Origin: Acanthosepion pharaonis
Lineage: Eukaryota > Mollusca > Cephalopoda > Sepiida > Sepiidae
Reading direction: 5' to 3'
Length of the DNA stretch: 64,000 nucleotides
Assembly (NCBI GenBank): GCA_903632075.3
Contig: CAHIKZ030002633.1
Coordinates: forward strand, 343,501 to 407,500
Shown: positions 11,126-23,010 of the stretch, piece by piece
Numbering within the stretch: the first letter of the stretch is position 1
Layout: each line of letters starts with the position of its first letter
The notes under the pieces: generated by a model
Told to the model about the DNA's origin: nothing
The model's input: only the letters and a program-made list of their open reading frames with translations
Database searches by the model: none
Translations under genes and position numbers: made by a program

Positions 11126-12184
11126 GGTAAGGCCATTAGATAAAGGTTCACTCCACAGAGAAAATCGACAGGGTTAACATACATGCAATGGCCGGCTATT
11201 ACTCGTTTAGTTTTTTTGTTTATATATTATCATGTATGCATTTTATATCAAACTAACTTAAAAGCTGCCCTATCGGGCGTCATTTAAGCTAGCTCCTGCA
11301 GAGGGACCTTGATTGGGCCTTCGTCACAAAGGTTAGGGAGAAGTAGATGCTATAAGCAACAATAAATTACAGAAGAATTCAAAATTGATCGCTACATTTA
11401 AGTATTGCATTAATATTTAAGCTTACCTTTTAAAAGTTTAACGATAATTCTTCTGTTGTCCCTTAATTTAAAGACAATTTGCTTTGTGTAGGTCCTTACT
11501 TTCCGTAGAAACAATTATTTTTATTTCATGGGTGACTTTCGATGGATTTCGTAATTAATTAAAATTATTTCCATATTTATTTCCAAGTTATAGAAATTGT
11601 TATCGTACAAAAAAAAATTCGTCGCAAAAAAACACGTAAAAAAAAAAAAAAAAACACAATCGTAGTAATGAAAACTCGAAAATTTCAGGATTGTGGGTCC
11701 GGATCAGGCCCGGGATGTTTTTAATTTGCTCACGGAGTCCGCCTGATTCCCAAATGGTATGATATGTTGGACTACGGCCTCTAAGAGTAAAGTTGAAAAA
11801 GTGTGACACAGTGACATTCATTTTTATTATATAGAAGTAAATTCCGTTTTGGTGATCAGTTGTAATGGCAAATATAACAACGTGATAACTATACGTGGCA
11901 GTTAAGAATAAATTCAGAGTACAAGAACATTCCTTAGCGTAGACACAGCAGTGTCAATGTAAACCGTTGATTTAAAGAATAAGTTTTCTTCGCTTCACAG
12001 AAAGAAAAAAAAAGTTTTGAACTCTGTTGGTCTTTTCTACTCCAACCGCCATATTTAATTGACCTTTCATCGACCGATTACCTTTTTCGATCACTGCAAA
12101 ACACTTTGATGGTTACAACTTTGTCTTATGAAAAGCAAATTCAAGAGATCATTGAAAACTTTTTCGTGCCCAAACCTGCGGAAG

Positions 12185-12224
12185 TTGTTGTTGTTGTTTT
12201 TTTGTTTTTTTGTTTTTTTTTTTT
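12185..12224 (-). repeat. A-rich tail of LINE
   Basis: On the minus strand this is an (AAAAAAC)n-like and (AAC)n tract directly after the LINE 3' end, consistent with a reverse-transcribed tail. Confidence 0.6.
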
Positions 12225-12228
12225 AAGC

Positions 12229-12885
12229 GTTTCACCCCAAGCAAGGCGGGAAGCCACTAGGGCGCAAGGGGTTACAGAAAATTTAGAACAAGATCAGATA
12301 GGAGTGATAGAAGAAAGGATGAGGAGAAGGGTAATGGATAGATCAAGGCAACTGGAGATGTCGATTGACATTACATTTCAATAGCTGGAGATTATAGTTC
12401 TCAGGGAAACTAGAATAGGGAAGGGAGTTCCACAAGCGAGAGGTGCGAGACATGAAGCTATTGGTGTAGAAGAGACGGCTACATTTAGGAGTTTCGACAG
12501 TGAAAGGGTGAGAGCGGGATGCCAGCCTCGTCGGGCGCTTGAACTCATGAAGCCTGGGAACCAGCGAATGCAGCTCCTCGGAGCAATTGCCATGAAAGTA
12601 TTTGTAAAACAGACAGAGAGAGGCGACGGCGCGTCTATGAGAAAGTGTCTGTAGACGAGATGCCAGATCAGGGCCAATTATATTGCATATCCGCCTCTGG
12701 AGCCTATCAAGAACCTGAGGCAAATAGAAGGGGCACCAGACCATATATGGAAGCAATACTCCATGCAAGGGCGAGTTGTTGATTTGTAGATCTGGAGGAT
12801 CAATTCCGGGGAGAAAAATTTCCTGGCGCGGTACAGGGAGCCAACTTTCCTTGCTGTGGACGAAGCAATTTAAAAATATATTGAA
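12229..12885 (-). pseudogene. CR1/Jockey-type LINE, RT C-terminus and 3' UTR
   Basis: Minus-strand reading includes YFHGNCSEELHSLVP, RLASRSHPFTVETP, SRLWNSLPYSSFPENY and LQLLKCNVNRHL, the conserved end of a widespread CR1/Jockey-group polyprotein. Upstream a frameshift separates it from IYKSTI..-like and MVWCPF sequence. About 190 codons at the end of the frame are open, the best preserved of the CR1-type copies here. The 3' end reads as the complement of 'ttcaccccaagcaaggcg' (12231-12248), shared with the ends at 18460, 22960, 42060 and 52745. Confidence 0.8.
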
Positions 12886-12889
12886 GACC

Positions 12890-14090
12890 TGCCTGATAAG
12901 CGGCAAGAAGCCACTGCAAATAATGATGAACTTGTAAATGAATAACATGTGACTGTACTTTATTATATGAGACATAATTTTGATAAACAAAAAAACGGTA
13001 ATTATTTATAAGTAAACCTAATATCTACAAGATTATGGTTTTGCTACTGTGCTTCTTTATCTAGAAGGAAAATGTGTCGTTTTCTGTGCAGTTTTTGTTT
13101 TGTTTTTTTTTTTTGTTTGTTTTTTTGTTGTTGTTTTTTTTTTTTTTTTTTTTTGCTTGGGACCATTCGAAGTGTAATGCACGCCGGGCTGGTTTAAGAG
13201 TAGGCGGCAAAAAGAAAACAGTAAAATGAAAAGAAAAAGGAAATCAAACGAAAAATAAAGCAAGAAAAGAAAGTTTTGATAACCCCAGGATTGTTTGTAA
13301 TCATTGTGATTTTACACGGCACATCGCTCTAACGGCTTTTACCTCTCGTTCCACGAAGCCCTCCTGCCAACAATAAACCCGACAGCAGGCCATTTCACAA
13401 AGACAGGCAAGATGACATTTATAAACACAACTGAATATTAGCTCTTTATGTAAGCAATCCAAATTTAAGTAAAATCAAGTCAAGTTATAATAAGAGGAAT
13501 TAAAATAATTAGTCTAAACATTTTAGACACAGTAAGTGTAAAAATATTTATAGATAACATTGTGTAACACAATTTTTGTCTTTGGGTAGCAACTTTTATT
13601 TCTTATCTGCTTACACCTATAAAGTATGAAAAATGGCTAATATCTCTTTCAAATTTTGCTTTTGTGATCAAGATAATGGATATTTAAGAAATTTACCCAT
13701 TCCCATTGGGATAATTGGCGAATGTGAACATTCTCGTTGACACAGGAACAAAACGACGTATGACTAAAAAGTAGGATTTATAGACACAGCAAAATGCATC
13801 TGCCGGACCCTCTTGATGCTATCTGTGACGAATGCATCTATTAACGACGACTTGTCTGTGCTTGAACTTTGCAAAGATGCAGCTTCCTAGAAACGCCTAC
13901 CCGGTCGATGACATCAAGACATCATCTCGACGAACAAATTGTCCAAGGTGAGATTCAAACCCAAGTTTCATGGTCAGAAAAATAACTAGTATTAAAATGG
14001 TAGTAATTGTAAAAATAATTCATCCTGTTGGGATTTAATCTCTACTTCGTGTAGAACACGTACATACGATCGATCGGGAAAGATGCTGGG
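12890..14090. other. Unassigned, with T-rich low complexity
   Basis: A T/G-rich homopolymer block at 13095-13155, otherwise no recognisable element or gene. Confidence 0.5.
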
Positions 14091-14093
14091 AAA

Positions 14094-14640
14094 ATGATTG
14101 GTACTCTGTACTGCACCAGCAAGTACCTGACTCCTCCTTCTCCTCTTCCTGTAATCTACCTTTACAAGAGCCAAATCAGACCGAAAATGGAGTACTGTTG
14201 TCATATATGGGCGGGAGCTACCCAGTCCTCATTTTCCATTCTCGATAGTGTCCAAAAGCGCCTCCCCGTCCTTGTAGGCGACGAATTTTTCCCCTCTGCA
14301 ACTTCTTTCACACAGATGAGACGTTGCAGGCTTCTTGCTGCTCTGTCGTTATTTCCATGGTGAGTGCTCATAAAAATTACACTCTTTAGTTTCATCAGTT
14401 CTAACCTTCATGGCTAAGACCTGCCATGCAGATTGCAGCGAACCACCCTCATTCCCTTCATATTCCCCTGGTGAGACGTAATTTCCACTCGAGCAGCTTC
14501 TTCCCACCAACCGCTACCTTGTGGAACCGACTCCCAAGAGGCTGCTTCCCCGATCACTACAATCTTAACCTGTTCAATTCTAGGGTTAACCGTTACCTTC
14601 CGCACATATAAGCTGTACCTCTTACTTTGTAAACCTCTAC
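14094..14640 (+). pseudogene. CR1/Jockey-type LINE fragment, subfamily 2
   Basis: YLYKSQIRPKMEYCCHIWAG and SSFSILDSVQKR in one frame, then a frame change to NHPHSLHIPLVRRNFHSSSF and ATLWNRLPRGCFPDHYNLNL, then FNSRVNRYLPHI and a stop near 14611. This is the C-terminal end of the reverse-transcriptase polyprotein, and the copy at 48275-48960 (minus) is closely related. At least one frameshift and a rearranged centre (14330-14420). Only the 3' quarter of the element is present. Confidence 0.8.
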
Positions 14641-14694
14641 CTTGAGTGGCCATATGGCTTTGTACAAGATGAACATAACTGTAACACACATACA

Positions 14695-14697
<3 letters not shown>

Positions 14698-14732
<35 letters not shown>

Positions 14733-14927
14733 CAAGTGTAGGATTGGTGTGTACGGAATAAATCCCAATAACTAAAAAAATACTATTCTTAATAGAATGC
14801 TCAATACGGAATAAAACAAATATAATTCAACATTCAGCAGCATCACTTGATTATACACCGGAAGTGTTGAAACAAAATGGCTATTTTTGTAGTTATTTTA
14901 AAACATATTTGTTATAATTTTCGAATA

Positions 14928-14973
<46 letters not shown>
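14698..14973. repeat. Repeat bounded by (TA)n tracts, Penelope-type arm
   Basis: Between TA runs (14698-14730 and 14933-14973) lies a unit starting 'gtgtaggattggtgtgtacg' and containing 'cacttgattatacaccgg' and 'gaagtgttgaaac' (14845-14872). The same unit is found at 38835-38960 and, inverted, at 24034-24150 and 25215-25375, where it flanks a Penelope-like reverse-transcriptase fragment. This suggests it is a terminal repeat (pLTR-like). Confidence 0.6.
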
Positions 14974-14977
<4 letters not shown>

Positions 14978-15190
14978 ATGGGCTAAGTCCAACAATTATT
15001 TTAATATATTTTTATCTAGACATTATTTTTACAGATACAAATATTTAAATAAAAGCTCTGTTTATAATAAACAGTATTAACAACATTTACCAGCCCGAAT
15101 GTCAGAGAAAACTTAAAGAAAATATGTGTCCTCCGACAGGATTCGAACCTGTATCCTATACGGAACCGCCATTTACTTAAATATTTGTAT
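14974..15190 (-). repeat. SINE-like repeat with tRNA B box
   Basis: The minus strand has an excellent B box ('ggttcgaatcctgtcgg', complement of 15131-15147), followed by the body element 'gggctggtaaatg..' seen also at 20640-20775 and 25855. Related to SINE family C (20890, 25727, 29690). Confidence 0.55.
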
Positions 15191-15200
15191 CTATAAAATA

Positions 15201-15205
<5 letters not shown>

Positions 15206-15282
<77 letters not shown>
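15206..15282. repeat. (TA)n microsatellite
   Basis: About 38 TA units. On its right, 'gcatggcccggcgttgcccg' (15288-15307) is a short piece of the repeat seen at 51035-51690. Confidence 0.95.
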
Positions 15283-15285
<3 letters not shown>

Positions 15286-15732
15286 CAGCATGGCCCGGCG
15301 TTGCCCGTGCTTGATTCAAGAATCGTATGATTCATACAGCAATCGCTATCACTTGACTTAAAATATTTTTGCCCTTCCTTGCCTTTAAAGAAGTGCCCTT
15401 TGCCGTGCTGATGTTGCTACATGCCTTACTTCTTGCCTATCTCCCACTGCGAATTTTTTCGAAGCTCTATACAAACATTAAATGTGTTACGAAAAAAGAA
15501 CTAAACAAAATGAACACAAAACGATCAGCTTTAAAAAAGAACTCGTAACTGGAAAAACCGAATGAAAAAAGAATGTTAACAACAAATAATTTTTCACACC
15601 CGACCCAGTTCTGCGGAATCAACATTGAGTTTAAGCAAGCGAATGAGCCAATTGGAGTAAAGTGCCATGCAGATTTAAATTTTTCCCACTTGTGACGAAT
15701 GCAGCTATCGATTTTTTTTGCATGCTAATTAA

Positions 15733-15842
15733 CATTCGTGTCAGTCAGCTGTTGGCTCTCACGCTGGCCAACAGAATCTTCCTGACTATTCGTGGCAGCC
15801 AGCTATTGGCTCTCACTCTGGCCAGTACAAAATGGCCGCAAA
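15733..15842. repeat. 55-bp tandem duplication
   Basis: The unit 'attcgtg.cag.cagct.ttggctctcac.ctggcca' occurs twice (15733-15777 and 15788-15831) with few differences. The rest of 15340-16000 is unassigned. Confidence 0.75.
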
Positions 15843-16000
15843 CTACATCAAAACTGCCGTAGAAGCATGAAAAAATCTATTATATCCACTATCGATGGAA
15901 GTTGGGAAATGCAAAGTCGTCTTGGCCTTCTCGCTAACTTGGAGCATGTGCATGTAAATTTTGGTGCAAAACCGTCGAAAATTGCGGCCGTGCATTCGTT

Positions 16001-16031
16001 ACACACACACACACACACACACATATCCTGC

Positions 16032-16082
<51 letters not shown>
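16001..16082. repeat. (CA)n and (TA)n microsatellites
   Basis: (CA)11 at 16001-16023, then (TA)23 at 16037-16082. Confidence 0.95.
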
Positions 16083-16086
<4 letters not shown>

Positions 16087-16662
16087 AAGATGCCAAAATA
16101 AATTACAATAAAATTCTACTTTCCTCGAGCGTATGTCTTACTTTTCGAATTTTCTGGGCGAAAGTGATTTTATTTACAGCTTTATACCGTGTTTTACATT
16201 GTTTTATCTTAAAAAAATTGTTCCAGTGCACAATTTATTTTCCCCTGTGTACATATCTATATGCATCATTCTGCAGATAATAAATCATTTTAGCAACATT
16301 TATCGCAAAACTTCTACAAATATTTTTAATATTTCGGGCGAAGATCATAAAATTCCACGAATGTTTAATTATTTTTTTTTTTTTTTTTTTTTGTCTATGG
16401 TTCGTGAACGAGTTGACAAACGAACCGGTAGAACTCATTTCACTCCAGCTAAGTTGTGAGTTCAATTCCTGGGTAATAGAGTCGTATGATAAAGAATTGA
16501 CAGTTAGGAGTTCTGAATTTCGATAACAGACAAAGAAAGGAAATTCTCTGAAGATAGCAAATGTGACAAACATTTGAGCAAGACTGAGGCCAACTTGTTT
16601 TGTTAAGGATAATAACATTGAAGAAACTGGTCTGAAATGTATATTAGTAAGACACTAATCGC

Positions 16663-17125
16663 CAGTGGCGTAGCTAAGGGGGGAGGGCGAGCACAGGAGG
16701 GGTGACACAATGTCACCCCCAACAAAATTTTTCAACCAGGCTAAGGTGCAAAAAATAGTCCGAAAACAGTGGTGGAGACACAGGGTTTCGCAGGCTGGCA
16801 TATGACCCCCCCCCCCAGAAATAATTTATGATCCCCCAGTTTTGTCCCCCCGTCAAAAATTTTCTAATAAATTGTCGGGAAATTGTGAGTAGGAAAAATA
16901 GCAATGTTTTTAGCTTTTGATTTGAACTGATTATTTTGTGGTATTGGATTTTGTCTTGGATCATACATGTAAACAGTAACGTACCGGTCAGTAGAGTAAA
17001 GTAGGGGTAGAGCATGTATGAAAATTTAGCTACAGCTAACCATTCAGCATAGGGTGAATCGGGGTTATTGGGGTGACATTTGAGCGGACCGCCCCGGGGT
17101 GACGTTTACTCGAGCTACGCCACTG
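16663..17125. mobile_element. hAT-type non-autonomous element (MITE)
   Basis: Ends are 'cagtggcgtagct' on the left and its inverse 'agctacgccactg' on the right. They are flanked by 8-bp duplications, ctaatcgc (16655-16662) and ctaatcac (17126-17133), differing at one base. An 8-bp target duplication with CAG-starting ends is the hAT signature. At 463 bp with no transposase, it would need an enzyme supplied in trans. The interior has C8-10 runs. Confidence 0.88.
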
Positions 17126-17237
17126 CTAATCACTATCTCCTTTGTACATTTGGTTTGTTTATATCTATATTTATATCTATATTTCATTTATATCCCATTA
17201 CTACAAGTACGAAGCTGTTTTGAATTTCTTAAATTAT

Positions 17238-17400
17238 GTATAGTGGCTCGGATTGGGGAATCGGAGAGCCGAGTTCGAATACCAGTCGAGTTCATTGCAT
17301 TCAATTACGTGCTAATACCCTCGGGAAAGGTATGAATCCATCTCTTCTTCATCCCCATCTCAACAGCTATGGGTAGGTATCAAGACAGACTGGATCCTAT
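17238..17400 (+). repeat. tRNA-derived SINE, family A
   Basis: Decayed tRNA head ending in a B box ('gccgagttcgaataccag'), then the body 'taccctcgggaaaggtatga' and 'cagctatggg', 'cagactggatcctata'. Same family as 62378 and 61905 (minus). The A-box region is damaged. Confidence 0.7.
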
Positions 17401-17689
17401 AAACTATTTAGTATGTAGGGAAATGAAAAACTTTGAATTCGAAATTCGGCTTGGAGAGGGTTGAATTCCGCCGGGCTATCTTGCTCAGGAAACACAACGT
17501 GTTCTGCCCCTATGACCCTATGCGTTTTTCCATCGTTATCTTTCCATATTTCATTATCTTTTGTGTTGCTCTACCGATTACTAGTCGTTTCAATTTATTG
17601 TAAAGTCGAGTAAATTGGTTCTCTTGGCTATTAAGTTGTTACGGAAAACCGAAATGACAAATATTACAAGTTTCCATATTGTATTCTTT

Positions 17690-18596
17690 TCTATGGATGG
17701 CCGTCTTAGGAGATTTTTGTGGCCTAGCATATGTGCTGATTCCATAAGTTTAAATACCTGACTACTACAGTGGTGAACAAAAACATGGAAAGTTGAGTTA
17801 AAGAGAAATAACTAAGACATTCGGAAGAGGTGCGGCACGTGGAACTAAAACAATCTACTCCGTTGGACAAAATAAATGGTTCAGTTCGAAACTTCAATCA
17901 CCTGAAGAAGTCCGGAGCTTACAACGACTGAGACGTCGTGAATATAGATGCAGACAACAGTCCGAACAATGTAAAAAATTTTACCAGTGTCTCAGACTCC
18001 ATTATGATCCACGCCAAAAAAAAAAAATGACAAAAAATCGGTTATTATTATTGTCTAGATACTTTACACTTTTTATTACAACGATTTTTACATTCTTCAT
18101 TAAATCCAAAGAATTTGGCGTTTCGGCTTCAGTCACTTTCCCACCGCCGTAGCGTAGCTTCCATCTGCCTTTTTTATAAATACTTCCATGGTAATTGTTG
18201 TGATGAGCTTTTCTCTTTCGTACCTTGCCTTTACGAATTTAAGCGTAGTACTAGATTGGCAGCTAAGTCTCACCATTTTACAACTTAAATTGCTAGCAAT
18301 GTAACTATGAGTTCTTCCGGTTTCTTGCTTTCCTGTCAACTTTAATTTTCAAAGAATTTATTGTAACGTCAATCGTCATCTTTGGTCTCCTTGAATCCTG
18401 TCCTTTTATTGTTCTCTCTCCTTAATAATGTTTTTTTTTTCTCCGGCTCTTTCGCTCTCAATAACTCCTTGTGTCTTAGTTGCTTTATCGCCTTGCACGG
18501 GCTGAAATGATTAATAAATAAATAAAAGTAATAATAATAAATAAATAAACTAAAATTCAAAGTAAACTTCGAACAAATTCTTCAATTCGCATTTAG

Positions 18597-18634
<38 letters not shown>

Positions 18635-18700
18635 TATGTGTACATATGCTCATCGACATAAATTTAATTTCATTTATAAATATGTGTACGTGCGTACTAG
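17690..18700 (+). repeat. About 1-kb duplicated block, copy 1
   Basis: Homologous base for base, in the same orientation and order, to 26180-27120. It contains a SINE-like unit with a hammerhead-like module (17898-17941), then 'attatgatccacgccaaaaa' and a CR1/Jockey-type LINE C-terminus (RLQSLSHRRSVASI, YKYFHGNCCDELFSFVP, STRLAAKSHHFTT at about 18118-18285). It ends with the LINE 3' landmark 'ccttgcacgggctgaaatga' and a (CA)18 run (18597-18632). Confidence 0.75.
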
Positions 18701-18769
18701 CACGCGCTGGCCTTTCAGAATTTTCAAACGACATAACAATATTTTACATTTGTTACTACCTGGACAGTA

Positions 18770-18778
18770 GTTACACAT

Positions 18779-18840
<62 letters not shown>
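18770..18840. repeat. (CA)n/(TA)n microsatellite
   Basis: CA units followed by about 24 TA units. 18841-19570 holds nothing I can assign. Confidence 0.95.
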
Positions 18841-18842
<2 letters not shown>

Positions 18843-19569
18843 CCGAGGGTATTACTCCGAGTAATGCGTTCTTATTTACTATGTTGGCTTCCGACGTCAG
18901 AAGTAGGGATTGAACCTTCCCACCAATAAACCAATATTTTTGTCTTGTTTCTAGTAACAACTGAGCCTCAGTCTTGTAAAAGGTTTACTGCCATAAAATT
19001 CCGTATGAAGCAGAGATGTGTTACTGAAATACTCCATGCGGGGGGAAAAATTGCTCTCGTGGACGTCTACTGATGCCTGCATTTTTCTGAGACCAAACAG
19101 TAGATATGAGCATAAGGAGGGAAGAGATAATCCGTTTTCAGCAGTGATGATAATCATGTCTGTGAGAAGCAAACAGGCTGATGAAAATGCATGGCCAGTT
19201 GTGCTGGCTATGTGAAAAAATGGTATTTCGTAGCAGAAAACACCACTAACCAACGGTGGTATTATGTTCCTCAAATCTAGTGTAGCTTCCACTGAAATCA
19301 TGAAATGTGTGTGTGTATGCGTGTACCATTGTATTTACACCCCCCACCAAACACTTATGTGTATTCATAAACATTAACAATTTTCCATTTGTGAATAACT
19401 GAAGGATTAAATTATTTTAAGGGTTGTTGTCAATTTATTCCGATGCAAAAACCAGACTTGAAAGACGTGAGTTTCTCGGAAAATAAATTGAGCAAATAAA
19501 TAATATGCAAAAGATAACAAACATGGTGGACGGTTTCTAATCAATTCGGCAAGCATATCGTCTGAAAAT

Positions 19570-20320
19570 CTTGGAACAAAAGAAAGAATTTTCCTTGAAT
19601 TGTTTTATACTTTTATTTTTGCTCAGAATTACTTACGGGAGTGGAAAAGATTTCTTAATTTTCTTCGTTTTATTATTTGTCCATGTTTTGTTTCTATTTG
19701 TTTGTTTTTCTGAATGTTCCCCATTTCATATCTTGCTACTTCCTTCTTTCTTTCTATTCTTTTATTAATTTCTTATATTTCTCTTTTATTAATTTCTCAT
19801 TCCTTTTTTTTTCTATTACTCTACCTTTCCTTTCATTTTTTTCGTTTTCTTCATTGTTCGTCTCTCCTTTTCTTTTTCCTTTTTCTCTAATTTCATATTC
19901 TCTTGCTCACATTTCTTCTATTCTCTTATTCTGTTGTTTATATTCCCTTTATTCTCGTATTCTGTTGCACTATTTCTTCTAGTCCCGTATCCTGTTTCCT
20001 TATTTCTTCTATTCTTGTAACTTGTTACCCATATGTTTTCAATTCTCTTATGTTATTCATATGCTTATATTCTCGTATTCTGTTGTCCATATTTCTTCTA
20101 ACGTGTTCTTTATTCTCTTTCTTTCATTACCATTTCTGTGCGCATTCTCTAAGTTTTCTTTTTTCATTTTTTTCCTTGTTACTGTTTACTCTTTATTATC
20201 CACTTACATACCATCTCTCTATTCAAAAATGCCATCTTTCTTTTCTTCATTTCCTTTCATTCTTCTTTTCTTTAGTTCTTTATTTTCATTTTCTTCCTCT
20301 CTTACCATATATATATATAT
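19570..20320. repeat. Polypyrimidine tract with degenerate minisatellite
   Basis: About 750 bases with a very strong T+C excess on the plus strand. Within 19905-20110 a unit of roughly 30 bases ('atttcttctattctcgtatt..') recurs imperfectly about six times. The several open frames of Ser/Phe/Leu composition here are a consequence of this bias. Confidence 0.8.
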
Positions 20321-20334
20321 GAAGAAATTTTGAA

Positions 20335-20425
20335 AAAACAAACAAAAATCCTTAAATGTAGTTAAAATGAAAGAAATGTCGACGTCTGACGTTTCGGTTT
20401 AATAAACCTTTTTCAAGACAATATT
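20335..20425 (-). repeat. Repeat with hammerhead-like module
   Basis: On the minus strand 20419-20384 reads gtct-tgaaaaa-ggtttattaaacc-gaaacgtc-agac: matched stem I halves, a 5-bp stem-II hairpin and GAAACGTC. The 5' core differs from CUGANGA. Its context fits a Penelope-type terminal repeat. Confidence 0.45.
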
Positions 20426-20469
20426 CATCAAAATACAATTCAGTTCAATATGACAAATACGATGGACAT

Positions 20470-20619
20470 AAAAACACAAGTCTTATTCAAAACAGATAAC
20501 TGAAAATTTTTAAAATGATCAGCCTTCCGTCTAACATGGTCACACAAAAACACAAGTCTTATTCAAAACAGACAACTGAAAATTTTCAAAACGATCAGCC
20601 TTCCGTCTAACATGGTCAC
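20470..20619. repeat. 76-bp tandem duplication
   Basis: Two head-to-tail copies starting 'aaaaacacaagtcttattc' at 20470 and 20546, differing at only about three positions, so recent. Confidence 0.9.
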
Positions 20620-20639
20620 GCCGTCGTTATATATATATA

Positions 20640-20775
20640 ATGATGAATTAAGTCCGACAATTATTTAATATATTTTCTGTTTTTAAGTTATTTATTTATT
20701 TAAGTAAATGTTTTTTTTTTTTTTTAATTAATTACATTTACCGGCCTGAATAATTGTCGAACTTAATCCCTTTCA
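20640..20775. repeat. Short inverted-repeat element
   Basis: 'attaagtccgacaattattt' near 20647 is inverted at 20747-20770 ('gaataattgtcgaacttaat'). The diverged relative at 14974-15090 shares the left end. Confidence 0.6.
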
Positions 20776-20884
20776 TAATATGTAGTCATTGTTTACGTTA
20801 AGACACGTTTCGTGAGCAGAACTGATCGCTCGAGAAAAATCGTCGAAGATTGTGTGTTTATAAACAGTAATTCGGACTTTGCTA

Positions 20885-21010
20885 GCCAGACGCTTCTCTG
20901 TAGCTGAATGCTTTAGCACGTCATGTCAAATGACGGCTTCCCTATAACGATACAGATTCGATTCCTGTCGGAGAACGCATATTTTCTACGAAATTTCTCG
21001 AACATTCAGG
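20885..21010 (+). repeat. tRNA-derived SINE, family C
   Basis: tRNA-like head 'tgtagctgaatgctttagca' (A-box region), ending in a B box 'cagattcgattcctgtcgga'. The related copies at 25727-25880, 29690-29800 and 15190-14974 (minus) share 'ggagaacg' and the following body. Confidence 0.6.
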
Positions 21011-21346
21011 GCAGTACATGTAATTAATACCATTTAATATAAAAAAAAAAAGAAAAACAGAGCATTTACTAAAATGAATTGTATCTATAAAAATAACGTA
21101 TAAACATATATATTATAAGCCAAAATTTGGGACTACCCTCTAGATTTAATAATTAGAAAGTTTCCTGCCTTTTAATGGTTTAATTAACTCTGAATAAACA
21201 AAGACGCGAAACTATTTAACCCATTAGGGCACCGCCTCCAATATTTTTAGCTTACCTAATTTAAAATCTGTCAGCCCTAACATTACCATTAGCCAGCACG
21301 GTAGATTAGGCAAAAAGAGCTAAAATTTTAAAGAAATATCGGTTAA

Positions 21347-21495
21347 TTTCGTTATTATTAGTAGTAGTAATGCGATGATTTCGTTTTTATTGTTATTATT
21401 ATTAATTATGAGTAGTAATGTGCTGATTTCATTATTGTTATTAATTATTAATAATAATGTACTGATTTCGTTATTATTAATTAGTAGTCATGTGC
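21347..21495. repeat. ATT-rich minisatellite
   Basis: Three imperfect copies of a unit 'ttattaattagtagtaatgt..ctgatttcg' of about 45 bases. A further (TTG)n(TTA)n patch lies at 21788-21826. Confidence 0.7.
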
Positions 21496-21954
21496 TTAAT
21501 CTTACCCATTTTTCAGACACCCAGTGTAATAAAAAGAGATCAAGAGTAGGCTTGAGGAAGCTTTATTCTGCTTAGGATAATTGATACTATTATAGTGATT
21601 ATTTATAGTCCTCTACAAACAAGAGTTCTCCAAAGGTAATCATAAAATAAGGGAGAATACTCCCGATTACTTTATCACACACACAGTATCGAACGACGGA
21701 AAGCGAGTAAGACAATCACCAAAAAAATAATATTGTCTGCTGAATTATTTTTAAATTATTATTTTAAAAAAATGTTCATAAGGCTAATTGTTGTTGTTGT
21801 TGTTATTATTATTATTATTATTATAGCTGTTGTTGTTCTTGTATATATGATAAAACCCTTTAAAAAGGCTATAAATGAGTCTTAGTTTTTTAAAGTGACA
21901 GGCAGCCATCAATTTTTAGTCGCTTCTTCAATATCCAGTATGGCCCCGAATTTT

Positions 21955-22150
21955 TGGCCTATATACACGCGCGCTGGTATGAAATACACCCTTCTCGAAC
22001 TCCATTTTGTTTTCTTTCACTCAACTCATTCTCTATTTCCTTGTAAATACAGTTTATAATTTGAGTAGATTTTTCGTATAAATCAAGCTTTCCCAACATT
22101 TCAAGTTCTTCGTTTCGTATTTTATCAAAGATCTTTTGTGCAATCTATGA
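21955..22150 (-). pseudogene. RTE-type LINE, reverse transcriptase palm fragment
   Basis: The minus strand reads FDKIRNEELEMLGKLDLYEK, STQIINCIYKEIENELSE and a damaged VREGCISYQRACI. This corresponds to the 'aFDkv.h..L...L' and 'GVRQGCILSP.LFN' blocks of reverse transcriptase. A smaller piece of the same region (VRQEELEILEMEKIL) lies at 23060-23145, also minus. A 5'-truncated, internally deleted relic. Confidence 0.6.
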
Positions 22151-22544
22151 AAAATAGCCAATGTTTATTAAGAAAAAAACTGTCAAATCTTGATCGAATT
22201 TTGCCCGTGGCTGCTTTAATTCTCTTCGTACTAAAACATTCGTTAAGAAAAAGAAAAGAATTGCCTATGCTCTAAACGTTATCTATCCTGCTTATCCTGA
22301 TAATAATATAATACCTATAACATATCATCTTACACTCGTATCACAGGATATTTATAAAAAATATTATGACAATAACCTTCTACTTTAAGTGGCTCGCGAG
22401 CCTTGTGTCGGTTTAAATTAAAAAATGTAAAAATATTTTTGTTGTGGCTACATCCACCGCTAATAAATTCTCTGGGTCGTCTTTCTGTACAGGTAAAACA
22501 AATCCAGTGAGAAAACATATCTTTACCTGAATGATTTTTTTTTT

Positions 22545-23010
22545 TTTATAGATTCTTGATAAACTACAAAGAAAAATATGCAATATTATTGGTCCTGCCA
22601 TAGCATCTCGACTGCAGTCAATTCCCTACCGCCGTTACGTAGCTTCCCTGTACCTTTTCTATGAATGGTAAATTGTTCTAATGAGCTTTCCTCTTTGATA
22701 CCTAGATTTTATTAATTTAAGCGTACTACTAGATTGGCGGCAAGGTCTCATCATCTTACAGTTGAAATGGCTGCTAGATGGAACCGTAAGTTCTATGCTA
22801 ACAGTTTCTTCTCTCACAATCCTCGCTTGTGGAACTCTTTCTGCTTCATGTTTTCCAGTCAACGTAGATCTTTAAAAAAATTAAATGCAATATCATTCCT
22901 GTTCTTTTATTGTCCTTAATAATGTTTCTTTTTCTCATATTCTCTCAAATTCAGTAACCCCTTGCGTCTTAGTGACTTTATTGCCTTGCTTGGGGTGAAA
23001 TGATTTTAAA
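22545..23010 (+). pseudogene. CR1/Jockey-type LINE C-terminus and 3' end
   Basis: ILDKLQRKICNIIGPAIASR, RLQSIPYRRYVASLYLF, then a frame change to MAARSHHLTVEMAARWNRKF and NSFFSHNPRLWNSF. The ORF ends in degenerate sequence, and the 3' landmark 'ccttgcttggggtgaaatga' follows at 22993-23012. Same family as 12229-12885 (minus). Confidence 0.78.

Noticed and set aside
15126..15180. Functional tRNA gene from the perfect B box
   Set aside because: The acceptor and D arms do not fold and the body matches SINE copies elsewhere.
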